A stretch of DNA of 64,000 bases from Salipiger bermudensis (GCF_020171625.1 NZ_JAIUZY010000003.1:372001-436000), one strand, 5' to 3'. Positions 7,922-19,496 are shown, counted from the first letter of the stretch. Numbers and translations: made by a program. The notes: generated from the sequence alone by a model not told the origin.

Positions 7922-9232
7922 TCAAAAGCTCTGCGTCAGCCCGTCGCCCAGCAAGGACGGCTCACGCCGCGCCGGACAGGCTGCGCGCGGGCAGATGCGG
8001 CAGGTGATGCCCACGTCCTCGGGCGTCTCGGACGCGCGCGGACCGGCGGGCGCGATCATCATATGCGCCTCGAAGACCGGCTCGCGATTGATCTGCGGCG
8101 GGCCGGACGGCTGGGCAAAGGCCATGGCCGTGACCGGGCTGCTCTGGCGCCCGGCGGATTGCAGCACCCGGCTCAGCACCGACATCGGCCGGCTGAGCGC
8201 GGCAAAGAGCGGCCAGAGCGGGCAATCGGCGCCGAACCGCGGGATCGGGAAATCCGGCAGCGGCTTGCGGAAGGTGAAGACGCCCGAGGCATCGCAGATC
8301 GCCAGCCCGACGCTGCCGCAGGGCGCATCCGCCGGCAGGGTGGCGAGCCGGCGCATGGCGCGCGCCGGATCGGTCCCGAAGCGCCGCGCCAGCGCCAGCG
8401 GGTCGGTGCCCGTCACCACCACCGCCTCGAGCACCTTGTCGAGCGGCATCAGCGCGGCGTCCTCGGCATAGCGCCGGAAGGCGCGGCGCAGCAACGCCCG
8501 GGCGATCGGCGAGAGCGCGCGCCCCAGCTCCTCGGCTACCGCGTCGGCCGCCCCGCCCGCATCGAGCGGCGCGATGTGGTGCTGCGCCGCCTCGAACAGC
8601 GCATCGACCTCTTCCTGCGGGGTACCGCTTTCGGCCGCGGCCTTGCCCTCGGCCTCGAGATAGGAGGCGAGACTGCGGCTGCTCTCGGCCAGCCGGGCGC
8701 TGTCTTCATAGATATTGCGGTGGAAGCGGCGCTGCCAGTCGGGGTCGATCTCGCCCGGCTCGGCGAGGATCGAGGCGGTGGAGCGGATCGACGTCACCGT
8801 CGAAAGCATCTCGTGCAGCGCGTCGGCGAGATGCGGGTCATGCGCCAGCCGGTCGGTGAGCGCCTCGACGCTGCGCTCCAGCGTGTCGATGCGCGCCCGG
8901 CTTTCGGCGAGCAGCCGCGCCCAGCCCGGGAAGCGGCCGGCAAACTCGTCGAGCCGGTCGATCTCGGGACCGGCCTCGGGCGCACGCACCGCCGCTTCGC
9001 GCAGCGCCCCGATCAAGGCGGCCTCGGCGCCTTCGGTCAGGACCGAGGGCTCCACCCCCAAAATCTCAGCCAGATCGAGCAGCAATTTTCCGCCGATTCT
9101 GCGCCTGTTGTGTTCGATCAGATTGAGATAGGAGGCCGAAATATCGGCACGCCTCGCCAACTCGGCCTGTTTCATTCCGAGAATAATTCGCCTTTCGCGA
9201 ATTCTGGAGCCTGTCAGCGTATCGCGCGCCAT
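7922..9232 (-). CDS. XRE-family short-chain fatty acyl-CoA regulator (ScfR/PccR/RamB-like)
   Basis: A 436-residue regulator. An N-terminal XRE helix-turn-helix spans residues about 10-64 (MKQAELARRADISASYLNLI), followed by a long effector region. A cysteine cluster near the end (C411, C414, C419 in TCRICPRAACPARR) is typical of the ScfR/RamB family. Known members such as PccR of Rhodobacter sphaeroides and RamB of actinobacteria control propionyl-CoA or acetate metabolism in response to acyl-CoA. The ATG at 9232 gives the standard N-terminus; an upstream extension of 52 codons lacks family character and crosses the promoter. The gene is divergent from the ABC importer-acs operon, its most likely target. 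Confidence 0.88.
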   Translation of the reverse strand: MARDTLTGSRIRERRIILGMKQAELARRADISASYLNLIEHNRRRIGGKLLLDLAEILGVEPSVLTEGAEAALIGALREAAVRAPEAGPEIDRLDEFAGRFPGWARLLAESRARIDTLERSVEALTDRLAHDPHLADALHEMLSTVTSIRSTASILAEPGEIDPDWQRRFHRNIYEDSARLAESSRSLASYLEAEGKAAAESGTPQEEVDALFEAAQHHIAPLDAGGAADAVAEELGRALSPIARALLRRAFRRYAEDAALMPLDKVLEAVVVTGTDPLALARRFGTDPARAMRRLATLPADAPCGSVGLAICDASGVFTFRKPLPDFPIPRFGADCPLWPLFAALSRPMSVLSRVLQSAGRQSSPVTAMAFAQPSGPPQINREPVFEAHMMIAPAGPRASETPEDVGITCRICPRAACPARREPSLLGDGLTQSF

Positions 9233-9353
9233 TGGGGCTTTTCCTGTCCTTTCAACGCGTTTCTGCGCCGCAATATAAACTGATTTACAGGTATTCTTAA
9301 CATATTGTTGAATCGTTGACAAAAAAATCCGTCTCACCGAGGCAGTTATTGAT

Positions 9354-9369
9354 CGGTTTACCCAAACCG
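9354..9369. promoter_or_regulatory. Inverted repeat in the divergent scfR-importer region
   Basis: CGGTTT (9354-9359) and AAACCG (9364-9369) form a perfect 6-4-6 inverted repeat with ACCC between, 86 nt before the importer start. A good -35 hexamer TTGACA lies just upstream (9316-9321) on the plus strand, though no clear -10 follows at 17 nt. The position fits an operator for the divergent ScfR-like regulator or another factor. No regulator can be assigned from sequence alone. Confidence 0.35.
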
Positions 9370-9381
9370 CGAAATACTGAA

Positions 9382-9401
9382 TTTGCACTCAGGGGTGCAC
9401 G
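9382..9401 (+). promoter_or_regulatory. Paired TGCA half-sites resembling an ScfR/PccR box
   Basis: TTTGCACT (9382-9389) and GGTGCACG (9394-9401) place two TGCA cores exactly 12 bases apart. PccR-type regulators bind a TTTGCAAA pair with four bases between, which gives the same 12-base period. The first half-site matches 6 of 8 bases and the second only 4 of 8, so this is suggestive. It sits in the leader of the ABC importer, where repression or activation by the divergent regulator would make sense. Confidence 0.3.
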
Positions 9402-9454
9402 CGCCGAAGGGAAGAGGAGCCCGTCTGCGCACTTTTAAAAATTGGGAGGATTTC

Positions 9455-10801
9455 ATGTCCAAGACGACTCTGACTCGCCGCGGCGTGCTGAGAACGGGTG
9501 CCGTGGCCGGCGCCGGTGTCGCGCTGCCGACGATCTTTACCGCCTCGTCGGCCCGCGCCTTCACCAACGAGCCCACCGGCGGCTCGGTGACGCTGGGCTT
9601 CAACGTGCCGCAGACCGGCCCCTATGCCGACGAGGGCGCCGACGAGCTGCGCGCCTACGAGCTCGCGGTCGAGCATCTCAATGGCGGCGGCGACGGCGGC
9701 ATGATGCAGACCTTTTCGTCCAAATCGCTCGAGGGGACGGGGATCCTCGGCAAGAAGGTCGAATACGTCACCGGCGACACCCAGACCAAATCGGATGCGG
9801 CGCGCGCCTCGGCAAAGTCGATGATCGAGAAGGACGGCGCCATCATGATCACCGGCGGCTCGTCCTCCGGTGTGGCGGTGGCCGTGCAGGGTCTCTGCCA
9901 GGAGGCCGGCGTGATCTTCATGGCCGGCCTCACCCACTCCAACGACACCACCGGCAAGGACAAGAAGGCCAACGGCTTCCGCCACTTCTTCAACGCCTAC
10001 ATGTCGGGCGCGGCGCTCGCGCCGGTGCTCGCCAAGGCCTATGGCGAGGATCGCAAGGCCTATCACCTCACCGCCGACTATACCTGGGGCTGGACCCAGG
10101 AGGAATCGATCAAGGCCGCCACCGAGGCGCTTGGCTGGGAGACCGTCGAGGCGGTGAAGACCCCGCTCGCGCAGACCGACTTCTCGTCCTATATTGCGCC
10201 GGTCCTGAACTCGGGCGCCGACGTTCTGGTGCTCAACCACTACGGCGGCAACATGGTGAACTCGCTCACCAACGCGGTGCAGTTCGGGCTGCGCGAGAAG
10301 CAGGCCAACGGCAAGAACTTCGAGATCGTCGTACCGCTGTTCTCGCGCCTGATGGCGCGCGGTGCCGGCGAGAACATCAAGGGCATTCTCGGCTCGACCA
10401 ACTGGCACTGGTCGCTGCAGGACGAGGGCAGCCAGGCCTTCGTGAAGTCCTTCGGCACCAAGTACGGCTTCCCGCCCTCGCAGGCGGCGCATACCTGCTA
10501 CGTGCAGACCCTGCTTTATGCGGATGCCGTACAGCGCGCGGGCTCGTTCGATCCCTGCGCCGTGGCCGAGGCTCTCGAGGGCTACGAGTTCGACGGCCTG
10601 GGCAACGGGCCGACCCTCTACCGCGCCGAGGACCACCAGTGCTTCAAGGACGTGCTCGTGGTGCGCGGCAAGGAGAACCCGACATCCGAGTTCGACCTGC
10701 TCGAGGTGGTCGAGGTCACCCCGCGCGGTCAGGTGGAGTATGCGCCCGATCACCCGATGTTCGCGGGTGGCGCGCTCGGCTCCTGCAACCCGGGCGCCTG
10801 A
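9455..10801 (+). CDS. ABC importer substrate-binding protein, LIV/urea-type family, Tat signal
   Basis: A 448-residue periplasmic binding protein of the branched-chain amino acid/urea/amide family. It has a twin-arginine signal (TRRGVLRTG, then a hydrophobic run and cleavage after ARA, about residue 35), so it is probably exported folded. A GGGAGGA ribosome site precedes the ATG at 9455. It is the first gene of a five-gene LIV-type importer followed by acetyl-CoA synthetase and lies divergent from an ScfR-like regulator, so the ligand may be a short-chain carboxylate or a precursor of one rather than an amino acid. The binding-pocket residues cannot be read without a structure. Confidence 0.85.
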   Translation: MSKTTLTRRGVLRTGAVAGAGVALPTIFTASSARAFTNEPTGGSVTLGFNVPQTGPYADEGADELRAYELAVEHLNGGGDGGMMQTFSSKSLEGTGILGKKVEYVTGDTQTKSDAARASAKSMIEKDGAIMITGGSSSGVAVAVQGLCQEAGVIFMAGLTHSNDTTGKDKKANGFRHFFNAYMSGAALAPVLAKAYGEDRKAYHLTADYTWGWTQEESIKAATEALGWETVEAVKTPLAQTDFSSYIAPVLNSGADVLVLNHYGGNMVNSLTNAVQFGLREKQANGKNFEIVVPLFSRLMARGAGENIKGILGSTNWHWSLQDEGSQAFVKSFGTKYGFPPSQAAHTCYVQTLLYADAVQRAGSFDPCAVAEALEGYEFDGLGNGPTLYRAEDHQCFKDVLVVRGKENPTSEFDLLEVVEVTPRGQVEYAPDHPMFAGGALGSCNPGA

Positions 10802-10912
10802 TCCGAACCCCAGAATACGTCGGCTGATCGCGTTGTCAGCGGCGTATCCCCAGCGTTCCCGGCATTGCGCCGGGAGCGCACACCCATTCTTTGACCTCGA
10901 AGGCCACGGATC
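10802..10912 (+). promoter_or_regulatory. Intercistronic hairpin between binding-protein and permease genes
   Basis: Within this 111-nt gap an 11-bp stem is formed by 10853-10863 and 10869-10879 (GCGTTCCCGGC against GCCGGGAGCGC, one G-U pair) with a 5-nt loop ATTGC. No T-run follows, so it is not a classical terminator. Hairpins here are common in binding-protein transport operons, where they stabilise the upstream message and give an excess of the periplasmic component. Confidence 0.6.
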
Positions 10913-11944
10913 ATGGACGCAATCATCCTTCAAATTCTGAACGGGCTCGACAAGGGATCGGCCTATGCGCTGATCGCCCTTGGTCTGACGCTCATCTTCG
11001 GCACGCTCGGGGTGGTGAACTTCGCCCACGGCGCGCTGTTCATGATCGGCGCCTTCTGCGCCGTCACCCTCAACCGGCTGCTCACCCTGTCGCACCAGGT
11101 CGTCGACGAGACCCGCACCGACTTTCTCGGCAACCCGCTCAAGGTCGACGTGCCCTACATGCAGGACATCTTCGGCGAGGCCACGGGAGCCGCGATCATC
11201 GACTGGTCGGTGCCACTGGCGATCCTGTTCTCGATCCCGATCATGATCGGCTTCGGCGTGCTGATGGAGCGCGGCCTGATCAAGCATTTCTACAAGCGCC
11301 CCCATGCCGACCAGATCCTCGTGACCTTCGGCCTGGCCATCGTGCTGCAGGAGATCATCAAGCAGATCTTCGGCGCCAACCCGATCCCGACGCCGGCGCC
11401 CGACGCGTTCCGCGGCTCGTTCGATTTCGGCACCATGCTGGGCTTCGATCCCAACGTGATCATCTACCCCTACTGGCGCCTCGTCTATTTCGGCTTCGCC
11501 GCGATCATCATCGGTGCGGTCTTCGCCTTCCTGCAGTTCACCACCTTCGGCATGGTGGTGCGCGCCGGCATGGCGGACCGCGAGACCGTGGGCCTGCTGG
11601 GCATCAACATCGACCGCCGCTTCACCATCATGTTCGGACTCGCCGCCGCCGTCGCGGGGCTGGCCGGGGTGATGTACGCGCCGATCAACTCGCCCAACTA
11701 TCATATGGGCATGGATTTTTTGGTACTGAGTTTCGTGGTTGTGGTTGTCGGCGGCATGGGCTCCCTTCCGGGCGCCGTGCTCGCCGGCTTCCTTCTCGGC
11801 ATTCTCGAGAGCTTCGCCTCGATGAACGAGATCAAGTCCATCCTTCCCGGCATCGACCAGATCATCATCTATCTCGTCGCCATCATCATTCTGCTGACCC
11901 GTCCGAGGGGCCTGATGGGCCGCAAGGGCGTGATGGAGGACTGA
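10913..11944 (+). CDS. LIV-type ABC importer permease (LivH-like)
   Basis: A 343-residue inner-membrane permease with about eight hydrophobic segments and the LivH opening GSAYALIALGLTLIFGTLGV followed by NFAHG. The N-terminal half contains a longer hydrophilic insertion than standard LivH (about residues 60-100, with DETRTDFLGN and KVDVPYMQ). It follows the intercistronic hairpin and precedes the second permease by 3 nt. It pairs with the next gene to form the translocation channel. The substrate is unknown; operon context points to a short-chain acid or derivative. Confidence 0.88.
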   Translation: MDAIILQILNGLDKGSAYALIALGLTLIFGTLGVVNFAHGALFMIGAFCAVTLNRLLTLSHQVVDETRTDFLGNPLKVDVPYMQDIFGEATGAAIIDWSVPLAILFSIPIMIGFGVLMERGLIKHFYKRPHADQILVTFGLAIVLQEIIKQIFGANPIPTPAPDAFRGSFDFGTMLGFDPNVIIYPYWRLVYFGFAAIIIGAVFAFLQFTTFGMVVRAGMADRETVGLLGINIDRRFTIMFGLAAAVAGLAGVMYAPINSPNYHMGMDFLVLSFVVVVVGGMGSLPGAVLAGFLLGILESFASMNEIKSILPGIDQIIIYLVAIIILLTRPRGLMGRKGVMED

Positions 11945-11947
11945 CCC

Positions 11948-13150
11948 ATGTTCGGACTCGGCAAAAGAGACCTCACCCTGTTTTTCATCGTTGCGGCGAT
12001 GGCGCTGTTCGCGCCCTTCATCCTCAACCCCTTCCCCACCGACAGCGGCATGGCGCAGTTCAACGCGGGCTATCCCGACCTGATGCAGCGCTTCGTGATC
12101 TTCGGCATCCTCGCCATCGGCTTCAACATCCTGTTCGGCTTGACCGGCTATCTCAGCTTCGGGCACGCCGCCTTTCTCGGCGTGGGCTCCTACGCCGCGG
12201 TGTGGATGTTCAAGCTGCTGAGCATGAACGTCATCCCGGCGATCCTGTTGTCGATGATCGTCTCGGGCCTGTTCGCGGTGGTGATCGGCTATGTCAGCCT
12301 GCGCCGCTCGGGGATCTACTTCTCGATCCTGACACTGGCCTTCGCGCAGATGAGCTACAACCTCGCCTACTCGGTGCTTACCCCGATCACCAACGGCGAG
12401 ACCGGCCTGCAGATCACCCTCGACGACCCGCGCATCCTCGGCGTCTCGGCCACCGCCGATGGCGGCATTCCGGTGACCAACCTCTTCGGGCTCGAGATGC
12501 GCGCCTACGAGACCCTCAACATCGGGCCTTGGGCGTTCCAGTTCTCGGTGGGCTATTATGTTGCCGCGGTGATCATGCTGATCTCGTTCTACGTCGCGAT
12601 CCGCATCTTCCGCTCGCCCTTCGGCATGATGCTGCGCGCCATCAAGTCGAACCAGAACCGGCTGTACTACACCGGCCTCAACGCGCGGCCCTACACGCTG
12701 GCGGCCTTCGTGATCTCGGGCATGTATGCCGGGCTCGCCGGTGGCCTGCTCGCCTGCATGGACCCGCTCGCCGGCGCCGAGCGGATGCAGTGGACCGCCT
12801 CAGGCGAGGTCGTGCTGATGACCATCCTCGGCGGGGCCGGCACGCTGATCGGGCCGGTGCTGGGCGCGGGCTTCATCAAGTATTTCGAGAACATCTTCTC
12901 GAAGATCAACGACCAGGTCGTGCATGGCTGGGTCTCGTTCCTGCCCGACGGTCTCGAGGATCTCGTGGTCGCCCTCATCCACCCCTTCGTGGGCAAGGGC
13001 TGGCACCTGACGCTGGGCCTGATGTTCATGCTGATCGTGATCTTCCTGCCCGGTGGCCTCGTCGAAGGCGGCCAGCGCATCGCCCGCCGCCTGCGCCGCA
13101 AACCCAGCCCGGACGACGCCAAGTCGGCCAGCACCGAACCCGCTGAATAA
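11948..13150 (+). CDS. LIV-type ABC importer permease (LivM-like)
   Basis: A 400-residue permease with eight to ten membrane segments. LivM hallmarks are [20 protein letters not shown] (about residues 57-76) and the [16 protein letters not shown] loop (about 230-245), the likely ATPase coupling helix. The C-terminus is a charged cytoplasmic tail with Ser, Pro and Asp. It starts 3 nt after the first permease and ends 11 nt before the ATPase gene, so the genes form a tight operon. Confidence 0.88.
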   Translation: MFGLGKRDLTLFFIVAAMALFAPFILNPFPTDSGMAQFNAGYPDLMQRFVIFGILAIGFNILFGLTGYLSFGHAAFLGVGSYAAVWMFKLLSMNVIPAILLSMIVSGLFAVVIGYVSLRRSGIYFSILTLAFAQMSYNLAYSVLTPITNGETGLQITLDDPRILGVSATADGGIPVTNLFGLEMRAYETLNIGPWAFQFSVGYYVAAVIMLISFYVAIRIFRSPFGMMLRAIKSNQNRLYYTGLNARPYTLAAFVISGMYAGLAGGLLACMDPLAGAERMQWTASGEVVLMTILGGAGTLIGPVLGAGFIKYFENIFSKINDQVVHGWVSFLPDGLEDLVVALIHPFVGKGWHLTLGLMFMLIVIFLPGGLVEGGQRIARRLRRKPSPDDAKSASTEPAE

Positions 13151-13161
13151 GGAGAGCGAGA

Positions 13162-13917
13162 ATGGGCATTCTCGAAGTCAAGGACGTCAACAAGCGCTTC
13201 GGCGGGCTGAAGGCGCTGTCCGAGGTCAACCTCTCGGTGGTCGAGAACACCGTGCACGCCATCATCGGGCCGAACGGGGCCGGCAAGTCGACGCTGCTCA
13301 ACTGCCTTGTCGGCAAGCTGATCCCCGACACCGGTTCGGTGATGTTCGACGGCCAGTCGGTGCTCGGGCGCAAGCCCTACGAGATCAACCAGATGGGCAT
13401 CAGCCGGGTGTTCCAGACGCCCGAGATCTTCGGCGACCTGACGGTGATGGAAAACATGATGATCCCGCTCTTCGCCAAGCGCGACGGGGTCTTCCGGCTG
13501 CACGCCATCACCTCGGTCGAGAGCGAGCGCGCGTTGCGCGAGCGCGCCGAGCAGATGCTCGACGACGTCAACATGCTCGACAAGCGGCACATGCACTCGG
13601 CCTCGATGTCGCGCGGCGACAAGCGGCGGCTCGAGATGGCCATGTGCCTCGTGCAGGAACCGCGGCTCCTGCTGCTCGACGAGCCGACGGCGGGCATGGC
13701 GCGGGCCGACACCAACAACACCATCGACCTGCTCAAGCAGATCAAGGCGAGCCGCGACATCACCATGTGCATCATCGAGCACGACATGCACGTGGTCTTC
13801 AGCCTTGCCGACCGGATCACCGTGCTGGCGCAGGGCACGCCCCTCGTCGAGGACGTGCCGGAGAGGATCAAGGGCCACCCCAAGGTGCAGGAAGCCTATC
13901 TGGGCGAACACGCGTAA
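13162..13917 (+). CDS. LIV-type ABC importer ATPase (LivG-like), atypical signature motif
   Basis: A 251-residue ABC ATPase with Walker A GPNGAGKST (about residues 36-44) and Walker B LLLLDEPTAGMA. The signature motif is SMSRGDKRR instead of the usual LSGGQ type, with an arginine and aspartate in place of glycine and glutamine; the same form occurs in a subset of LIV-family transporters. The motif is intact otherwise (switch His in IIEHDMHVV). An AAGGAGA ribosome site precedes the ATG. It works with the next gene as a heterodimeric ATPase. Confidence 0.9.
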   Translation: MGILEVKDVNKRFGGLKALSEVNLSVVENTVHAIIGPNGAGKSTLLNCLVGKLIPDTGSVMFDGQSVLGRKPYEINQMGISRVFQTPEIFGDLTVMENMMIPLFAKRDGVFRLHAITSVESERALRERAEQMLDDVNMLDKRHMHSASMSRGDKRRLEMAMCLVQEPRLLLLDEPTAGMARADTNNTIDLLKQIKASRDITMCIIEHDMHVVFSLADRITVLAQGTPLVEDVPERIKGHPKVQEAYLGEHA

Positions 13918-13929
13918 GGAGAGCAGGAC

Positions 13930-14685
13930 ATGAACGTCAGACCGGATTTTTCCAAGCACGGCAACAAGGCGGAAACCGCGCCGGCCTTCCTGTCGGTATG
14001 GGACATGCACGCCTATTACGGCGAGAGCTACATCGTGCAGGGCATCAATTTCAACGTCCACGAGGGCGAGATCCTTGCCCTTCTGGGCCGCAACGGCGCC
14101 GGCAAGACCACGACACTGCGCGCCATCGCACGGATGGACAGCCCGCAGGTGAACCACGGCGAGATCTGGCTCGATCACCAGCCGCTGCACAAGATGGCCT
14201 CCTACGAGGCGGCCGGGGCGGGGCTGGGTCTGGTGCCCGAGGACCGCTGCGTGATCCCCGGCCTCACCGTCGAGGAGAACCTGCAACTGGCGCAGATCGC
14301 GCCGCCCATCGGCTGGTCGCTCGACCGTCTTTACGATCTGTTCCCCCGCCTCGGCGAGCGCCGCAAGCAGGAAGGCGTGACGCTGTCGGGTGGCGAGCAG
14401 CAGATGCTGTCGATCGCGCGGGCGCTGGCGCGCGACATCAAGGTGCTGCTGCTCGACGAGCCCTACGAAGGCCTGGCCCCGGTGATCGTCGACGAGATCG
14501 AGAAGACCCTGCGCCACGTGAAGGAGCAGGGCATGACGACGATCCTGGTGGAACAGAACGCGGTGCGCGCCCTGCAGCTCGCCGACCGGGCGATCATCCT
14601 CGACACCGGATCGATCGCCTTCGACGGCACCGCGGCGGAGGTGCTCGAGAACGAGAGCCTGCGCGCCGAGTACCTCGCCATCTGA
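13930..14685 (+). CDS. LIV-type ABC importer ATPase (LivF-like)
   Basis: A 251-residue ABC ATPase with Walker [10 protein letters not shown] (about residues 56-64), canonical signature LSGGEQQ, Walker [13 protein letters not shown], and the switch region VEQNAV typical of LivF. An N-terminal extension of about 20 residues precedes the first strand. It follows the LivG-like gene by 12 nt (AAGGAGAGCAG before the ATG). It supplies the second nucleotide-binding subunit; because its partner has a degenerate signature, ATP hydrolysis may be asymmetric, which is inference. Confidence 0.9.
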   Translation: MNVRPDFSKHGNKAETAPAFLSVWDMHAYYGESYIVQGINFNVHEGEILALLGRNGAGKTTTLRAIARMDSPQVNHGEIWLDHQPLHKMASYEAAGAGLGLVPEDRCVIPGLTVEENLQLAQIAPPIGWSLDRLYDLFPRLGERRKQEGVTLSGGEQQMLSIARALARDIKVLLLDEPYEGLAPVIVDEIEKTLRHVKEQGMTTILVEQNAVRALQLADRAIILDTGSIAFDGTAAEVLENESLRAEYLAI

Positions 14686-14869
14686 GGCGCGTTTTCAAAG
14701 ATTTGCGCGCGGCGACCCGGGGGCGCCGCGCCGCGTGCGACCTGCGGGCAGGGTAACAAGTGCAACATTTCGGCGCATGTTGCCGAAACATTCCACCGAA
14801 TGGCCCTTGCCATCCCTCCCGTGGCGCGGTTCCCTTGCGCATCGCATTCCCAGGAGGAGGAGACCCGAG

Positions 14870-16813
<1,944 letters not shown>

Positions 16814-16839
16814 TCGGTGGGCGCTGAATCGCAACAAGG

Positions 16840-16870
16840 GGGCGGGCGCCGGCGCCTGCCCTTCTTTGTC
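16840..16870 (+). terminator. Probable rho-independent terminator of acs
   Basis: 16840-16850 and 16851-16861 are complementary at 10 of 11 positions (GGGCGGGCGCC against GGCGCCTGCCC) and are followed by TTCTTTGTC. The innermost bases must form the loop. The T-run is short and broken, so termination may be partial. Confidence 0.5.
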
Positions 16871-17002
16871 GCCCTGCCGGTGGCAAGGGAGCATTAACCA
16901 AAGCAGCAGAAAATAGGGAGAAGTGTAGAAGACCCCCTTCGAGACCACCGCGACTGTGCTATCTTTGATCGGTGGGGGCGTTTAGCCTGATGGAGACGAT
17001 CC

Positions 17003-17401
17003 ATGCAGATGACAGGTGTTTCCTCTGCGGTGGCACCTCTGGCCACCGGTCATCCTCTCGGACTTCCTGCCTCGCCCGCCGGCCCCGCCGTCGAGACGAA
17101 GGTGCAACCGATCGCACAACAAGCGCGCACCGGCACCGATCCTGATCCCGGCGGCGAACCACCGAGCAATTTCTGGCGCGGCCTCACCGGGCTGCCCGAC
17201 CCGTCGAAGCACGTGGCGCCGCCCTCGATCATGCAGATCAGGATCGCCGCCCTGCTTCAGGAGCAGGCCGAGCAGCTGGTCGGCCCCGGTCCGGACGCGC
17301 CGGCCCCCGGCACCGCACCCGCCCCGGAGGAGGGCGCGGCGCCCGCCTATACCGGACCGGGCACCCCCCGGCAGGAGCCCGTGTTCCCGTCCGCCGCCTG
17401 A
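17003..17401 (+). CDS. Hypothetical Pro/Ala-rich protein
   Basis: A 132-residue protein. A low-complexity N-terminus leads to [20 protein letters not shown] and the amphipathic helix [18 protein letters not shown] (about residues 75-93), then a Pro/Ala-rich tail. There is no signal peptide or membrane segment. A GGAG ribosome site lies 8 nt before the ATG. The central [10 protein letters not shown]-helix block looks like a conserved core I associate with uncharacterised roseobacter proteins; the function is unknown. Confidence 0.55.
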   Translation: MQMTGVSSAVAPLATGHPLGLPASPAGPAVETKVQPIAQQARTGTDPDPGGEPPSNFWRGLTGLPDPSKHVAPPSIMQIRIAALLQEQAEQLVGPGPDAPAPGTAPAPEEGAAPAYTGPGTPRQEPVFPSAA

Positions 17402-17604
17402 GACGGATCGCGGTGAGTCGGCCCTCGCGGCGAACGGGCGCCCGCGGCCGCCACCGCCACGGACGCTGCCACGCTCCAAGACGACGAGGCGTGCGCGCAA
17501 GCGCCGTCCACAGGTCTTCAAAATACGCAAGCCCGCGGTTTTTCCCCGACGGGGTCGCTTTTCATGGCCAGAAGCTTGGCCTATAAGCGCGGGATCAAGG
17601 GGCC

Positions 17605-17649
17605 ATGACGCAGAACAGGCCCGCGACATCACCGGCGAGGATTGCATGA
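17605..17649 (+). CDS. Possible 14-codon leader peptide overlapping accB start
   Basis: A short frame [14 protein letters not shown] begins at an ATG preceded by AAGGGG and ends in a TGA that overlaps the accB ATG (ATGA). Such an arrangement allows translational coupling or leader-based control of accB. It may equally be chance, because accB has its own GAGGA ribosome site inside this frame. There is no obvious run of one amino acid that would suggest attenuation. Confidence 0.25.
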   Translation: MTQNRPATSPARIA

Positions 17650-18131
17650 GCAAAGACAACCACGAAGCCGACGTGGCCTTCATCAAGGCTTTGGCGGAAC
17701 TGCTCCGCGAGAACGATCTGACCGAGCTTCAGGTCAAGCGCGAATATGGCGACGACGACAGCCTGAACGTCCGCGTGAGCCGCGCCCAGCCGCAGGCCGC
17801 ACCGATCGCTGTCAGCGCCCCCGCAGCCGCCCCGGCCCCGGCCGCAGCCCCCGCGGCCCCCGCCGCCGAGACCGCCCCGGAAGATCCGGCCGCGCATCCC
17901 GGTGCCGTGGCGTCGCCGATGGTTGGCACCGTCTACATGCAGCCCGAGCCGGGCGCGCCGTCCTTCATCTCGGTCGGCCAGCAGGTCAGCGAAGGCGACA
18001 CGCTCGTCATCGTCGAGGCGATGAAGACCATGAACCACATCCCGGCCCCGCGTGCGGGCACCGTCAAGCGCATCCTTGTCGAGGATGGCGCCCCCGTGGA
18101 ATTCGGCGCTCCTCTGGTCATCCTCGAGTAA
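17646..18131 (+). CDS. accB: Biotin carboxyl carrier protein of acetyl-CoA carboxylase
   Basis: A 161-residue carrier. An N-terminal helical region is followed by an Ala/Pro linker (about residues 48-85) and a biotinyl domain with the biotin attachment lysine K127 in EAMKTMN, a slight variant of the usual EAMKM. It carries CO2 between biotin carboxylase and the carboxyltransferase in the first step of fatty acid synthesis. GAGGA precedes the ATG at 17646. The gap to accC is 9 nt, forming the usual accBC operon; aroQ, often upstream, is absent here. Confidence 0.95.
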   Translation: MSKDNHEADVAFIKALAELLRENDLTELQVKREYGDDDSLNVRVSRAQPQAAPIAVSAPAAAPAPAAAPAAPAAETAPEDPAAHPGAVASPMVGTVYMQPEPGAPSFISVGQQVSEGDTLVIVEAMKTMNHIPAPRAGTVKRILVEDGAPVEFGAPLVILE

Positions 18132-18140
18132 GGAGGCCCC

Positions 18141-19496
18141 ATGTTCGACAAGATCCTGATCGCCAACCGTGGCGAAATCGCGCTGCGCGTCATCCGCGCC
18201 TGCCGCGAGATGGGCATCGCCAGCGTCGCCGTGCACTCCACCGCCGACGCCGACGCGATGCATGTGCGCATGGCCGACGAGAGCATCTGCATCGGCCCTG
18301 CCTCCTCGACCGACAGCTATCTCAACCCGGCCGCGATCATCTCGGCCTGCGAGATCACCGGCGCCCAGGCCATCCACCCGGGCTACGGCTTCATGTCCGA
18401 GAACGCCCGCTTCGTGCAGATGGTCGAGGATCACGGCCTGACCTTCATCGGCCCCTCGGCGCAGCACATCCGCGTGATGGGCGACAAGATCACCGCCAAG
18501 GACACCATGAAGGCGCTTGGCGTGCCCTGCGTTCCCGGCTCTGAGGGCGGTGTGCCCGATGTCGAGGCGGCCAAGCAGATCGGTCGCGATTTCGGCTACC
18601 CGGTGATCATCAAGGCCACCGCCGGCGGCGGCGGGCGCGGCATGAAGGTCGCCAATTCCGAGGCCGAGATGGAGCGCGCCTTCCAGACCGCGCGCGCCGA
18701 GGGCAAGGCCGCCTTCGGCAATGACGAGGTCTATATCGAGAAGTACCTGCAGCGCCCGCGCCACATCGAGATCCAGGTCTTCGGCGACGGCAAGGGCAAC
18801 GCGGTGCATCTGGGCGAGCGCGACTGCTCGCTGCAGCGCCGTCACCAGAAGGTCTTCGAAGAGGCCCCCGGCCCCTGCATCACCGAGGAAGAGCGCGCCC
18901 GCATCGGGGCGGTCTGTGCCAAGGCGGTGGGCGATCTGAAATACTCGGGCGCCGGCACCATCGAGTTCCTCTACGAGGATGGCGAGTTCTACTTCATCGA
19001 GATGAACACCCGCCTGCAGGTGGAGCATCCTGTGACCGAAGCGATCTTCGGCGTCGACCTCGTGCGCGAGCAGATCCGCGTGGCTGAGGGATACACGCTG
19101 TCCTTCGGGCAGGACGATCTGGTCATCAACGGCCACGCCATCGAGGTGCGGATCAACGCCGAGAAGGTGCCGAACTTCTCGCCCTGCCCCGGCAAAATCA
19201 CCCAGTACCATGCCCCGGGCGGCCTTGGCGTGCGGATGGATTCCGCGCTGTATCAGGGCTATTCGATCCCGCCCTATTACGACAGCCTGATCGGCAAGCT
19301 GATCGTGCACGGCCGCGACCGCAACGAGGCGCTGTCGCGGCTCAACCGGGCGCTTGGCGAGCTGATCGTCGACGGGGTCGACACCACCGTCCCGCTCTTC
19401 CACGCGCTGCTGCAGGAAGAGGACGTGCTGAAAGGCGACTACAACATCCACTGGCTGGAGAAGTGGCTCGCCAAGGATCCGTTCAAGGCGGCATGA
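18141..19496 (+). CDS. accC: Biotin carboxylase subunit of acetyl-CoA carboxylase
   Basis: A 451-residue ATP-grasp enzyme that carboxylates biotin on AccB using bicarbonate and ATP. It opens [20 protein letters not shown], has the glycine-rich ATP loop [12 protein letters not shown] (about residues 160-171) and the active-site segment [14 protein letters not shown] (about 288-301). Length is normal. AAGGAGG precedes the ATG and accB ends 9 nt upstream. Confidence 0.96.
   Translation: MFDKILIANRGEIALRVIRACREMGIASVAVHSTADADAMHVRMADESICIGPASSTDSYLNPAAIISACEITGAQAIHPGYGFMSENARFVQMVEDHGLTFIGPSAQHIRVMGDKITAKDTMKALGVPCVPGSEGGVPDVEAAKQIGRDFGYPVIIKATAGGGGRGMKVANSEAEMERAFQTARAEGKAAFGNDEVYIEKYLQRPRHIEIQVFGDGKGNAVHLGERDCSLQRRHQKVFEEAPGPCITEEERARIGAVCAKAVGDLKYSGAGTIEFLYEDGEFYFIEMNTRLQVEHPVTEAIFGVDLVREQIRVAEGYTLSFGQDDLVINGHAIEVRINAEKVPNFSPCPGKITQYHAPGGLGVRMDSALYQGYSIPPYYDSLIGKLIVHGRDRNEALSRLNRALGELIVDGVDTTVPLFHALLQEEDVLKGDYNIHWLEKWLAKDPFKAA

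Noticed and set aside
9389-12166. A 925-codon minus-strand frame opposite the importer genes
   Set aside because: Low-complexity His/Glu/Arg-rich translation with no motifs; the plus strand has two complete importer genes with ribosome sites.
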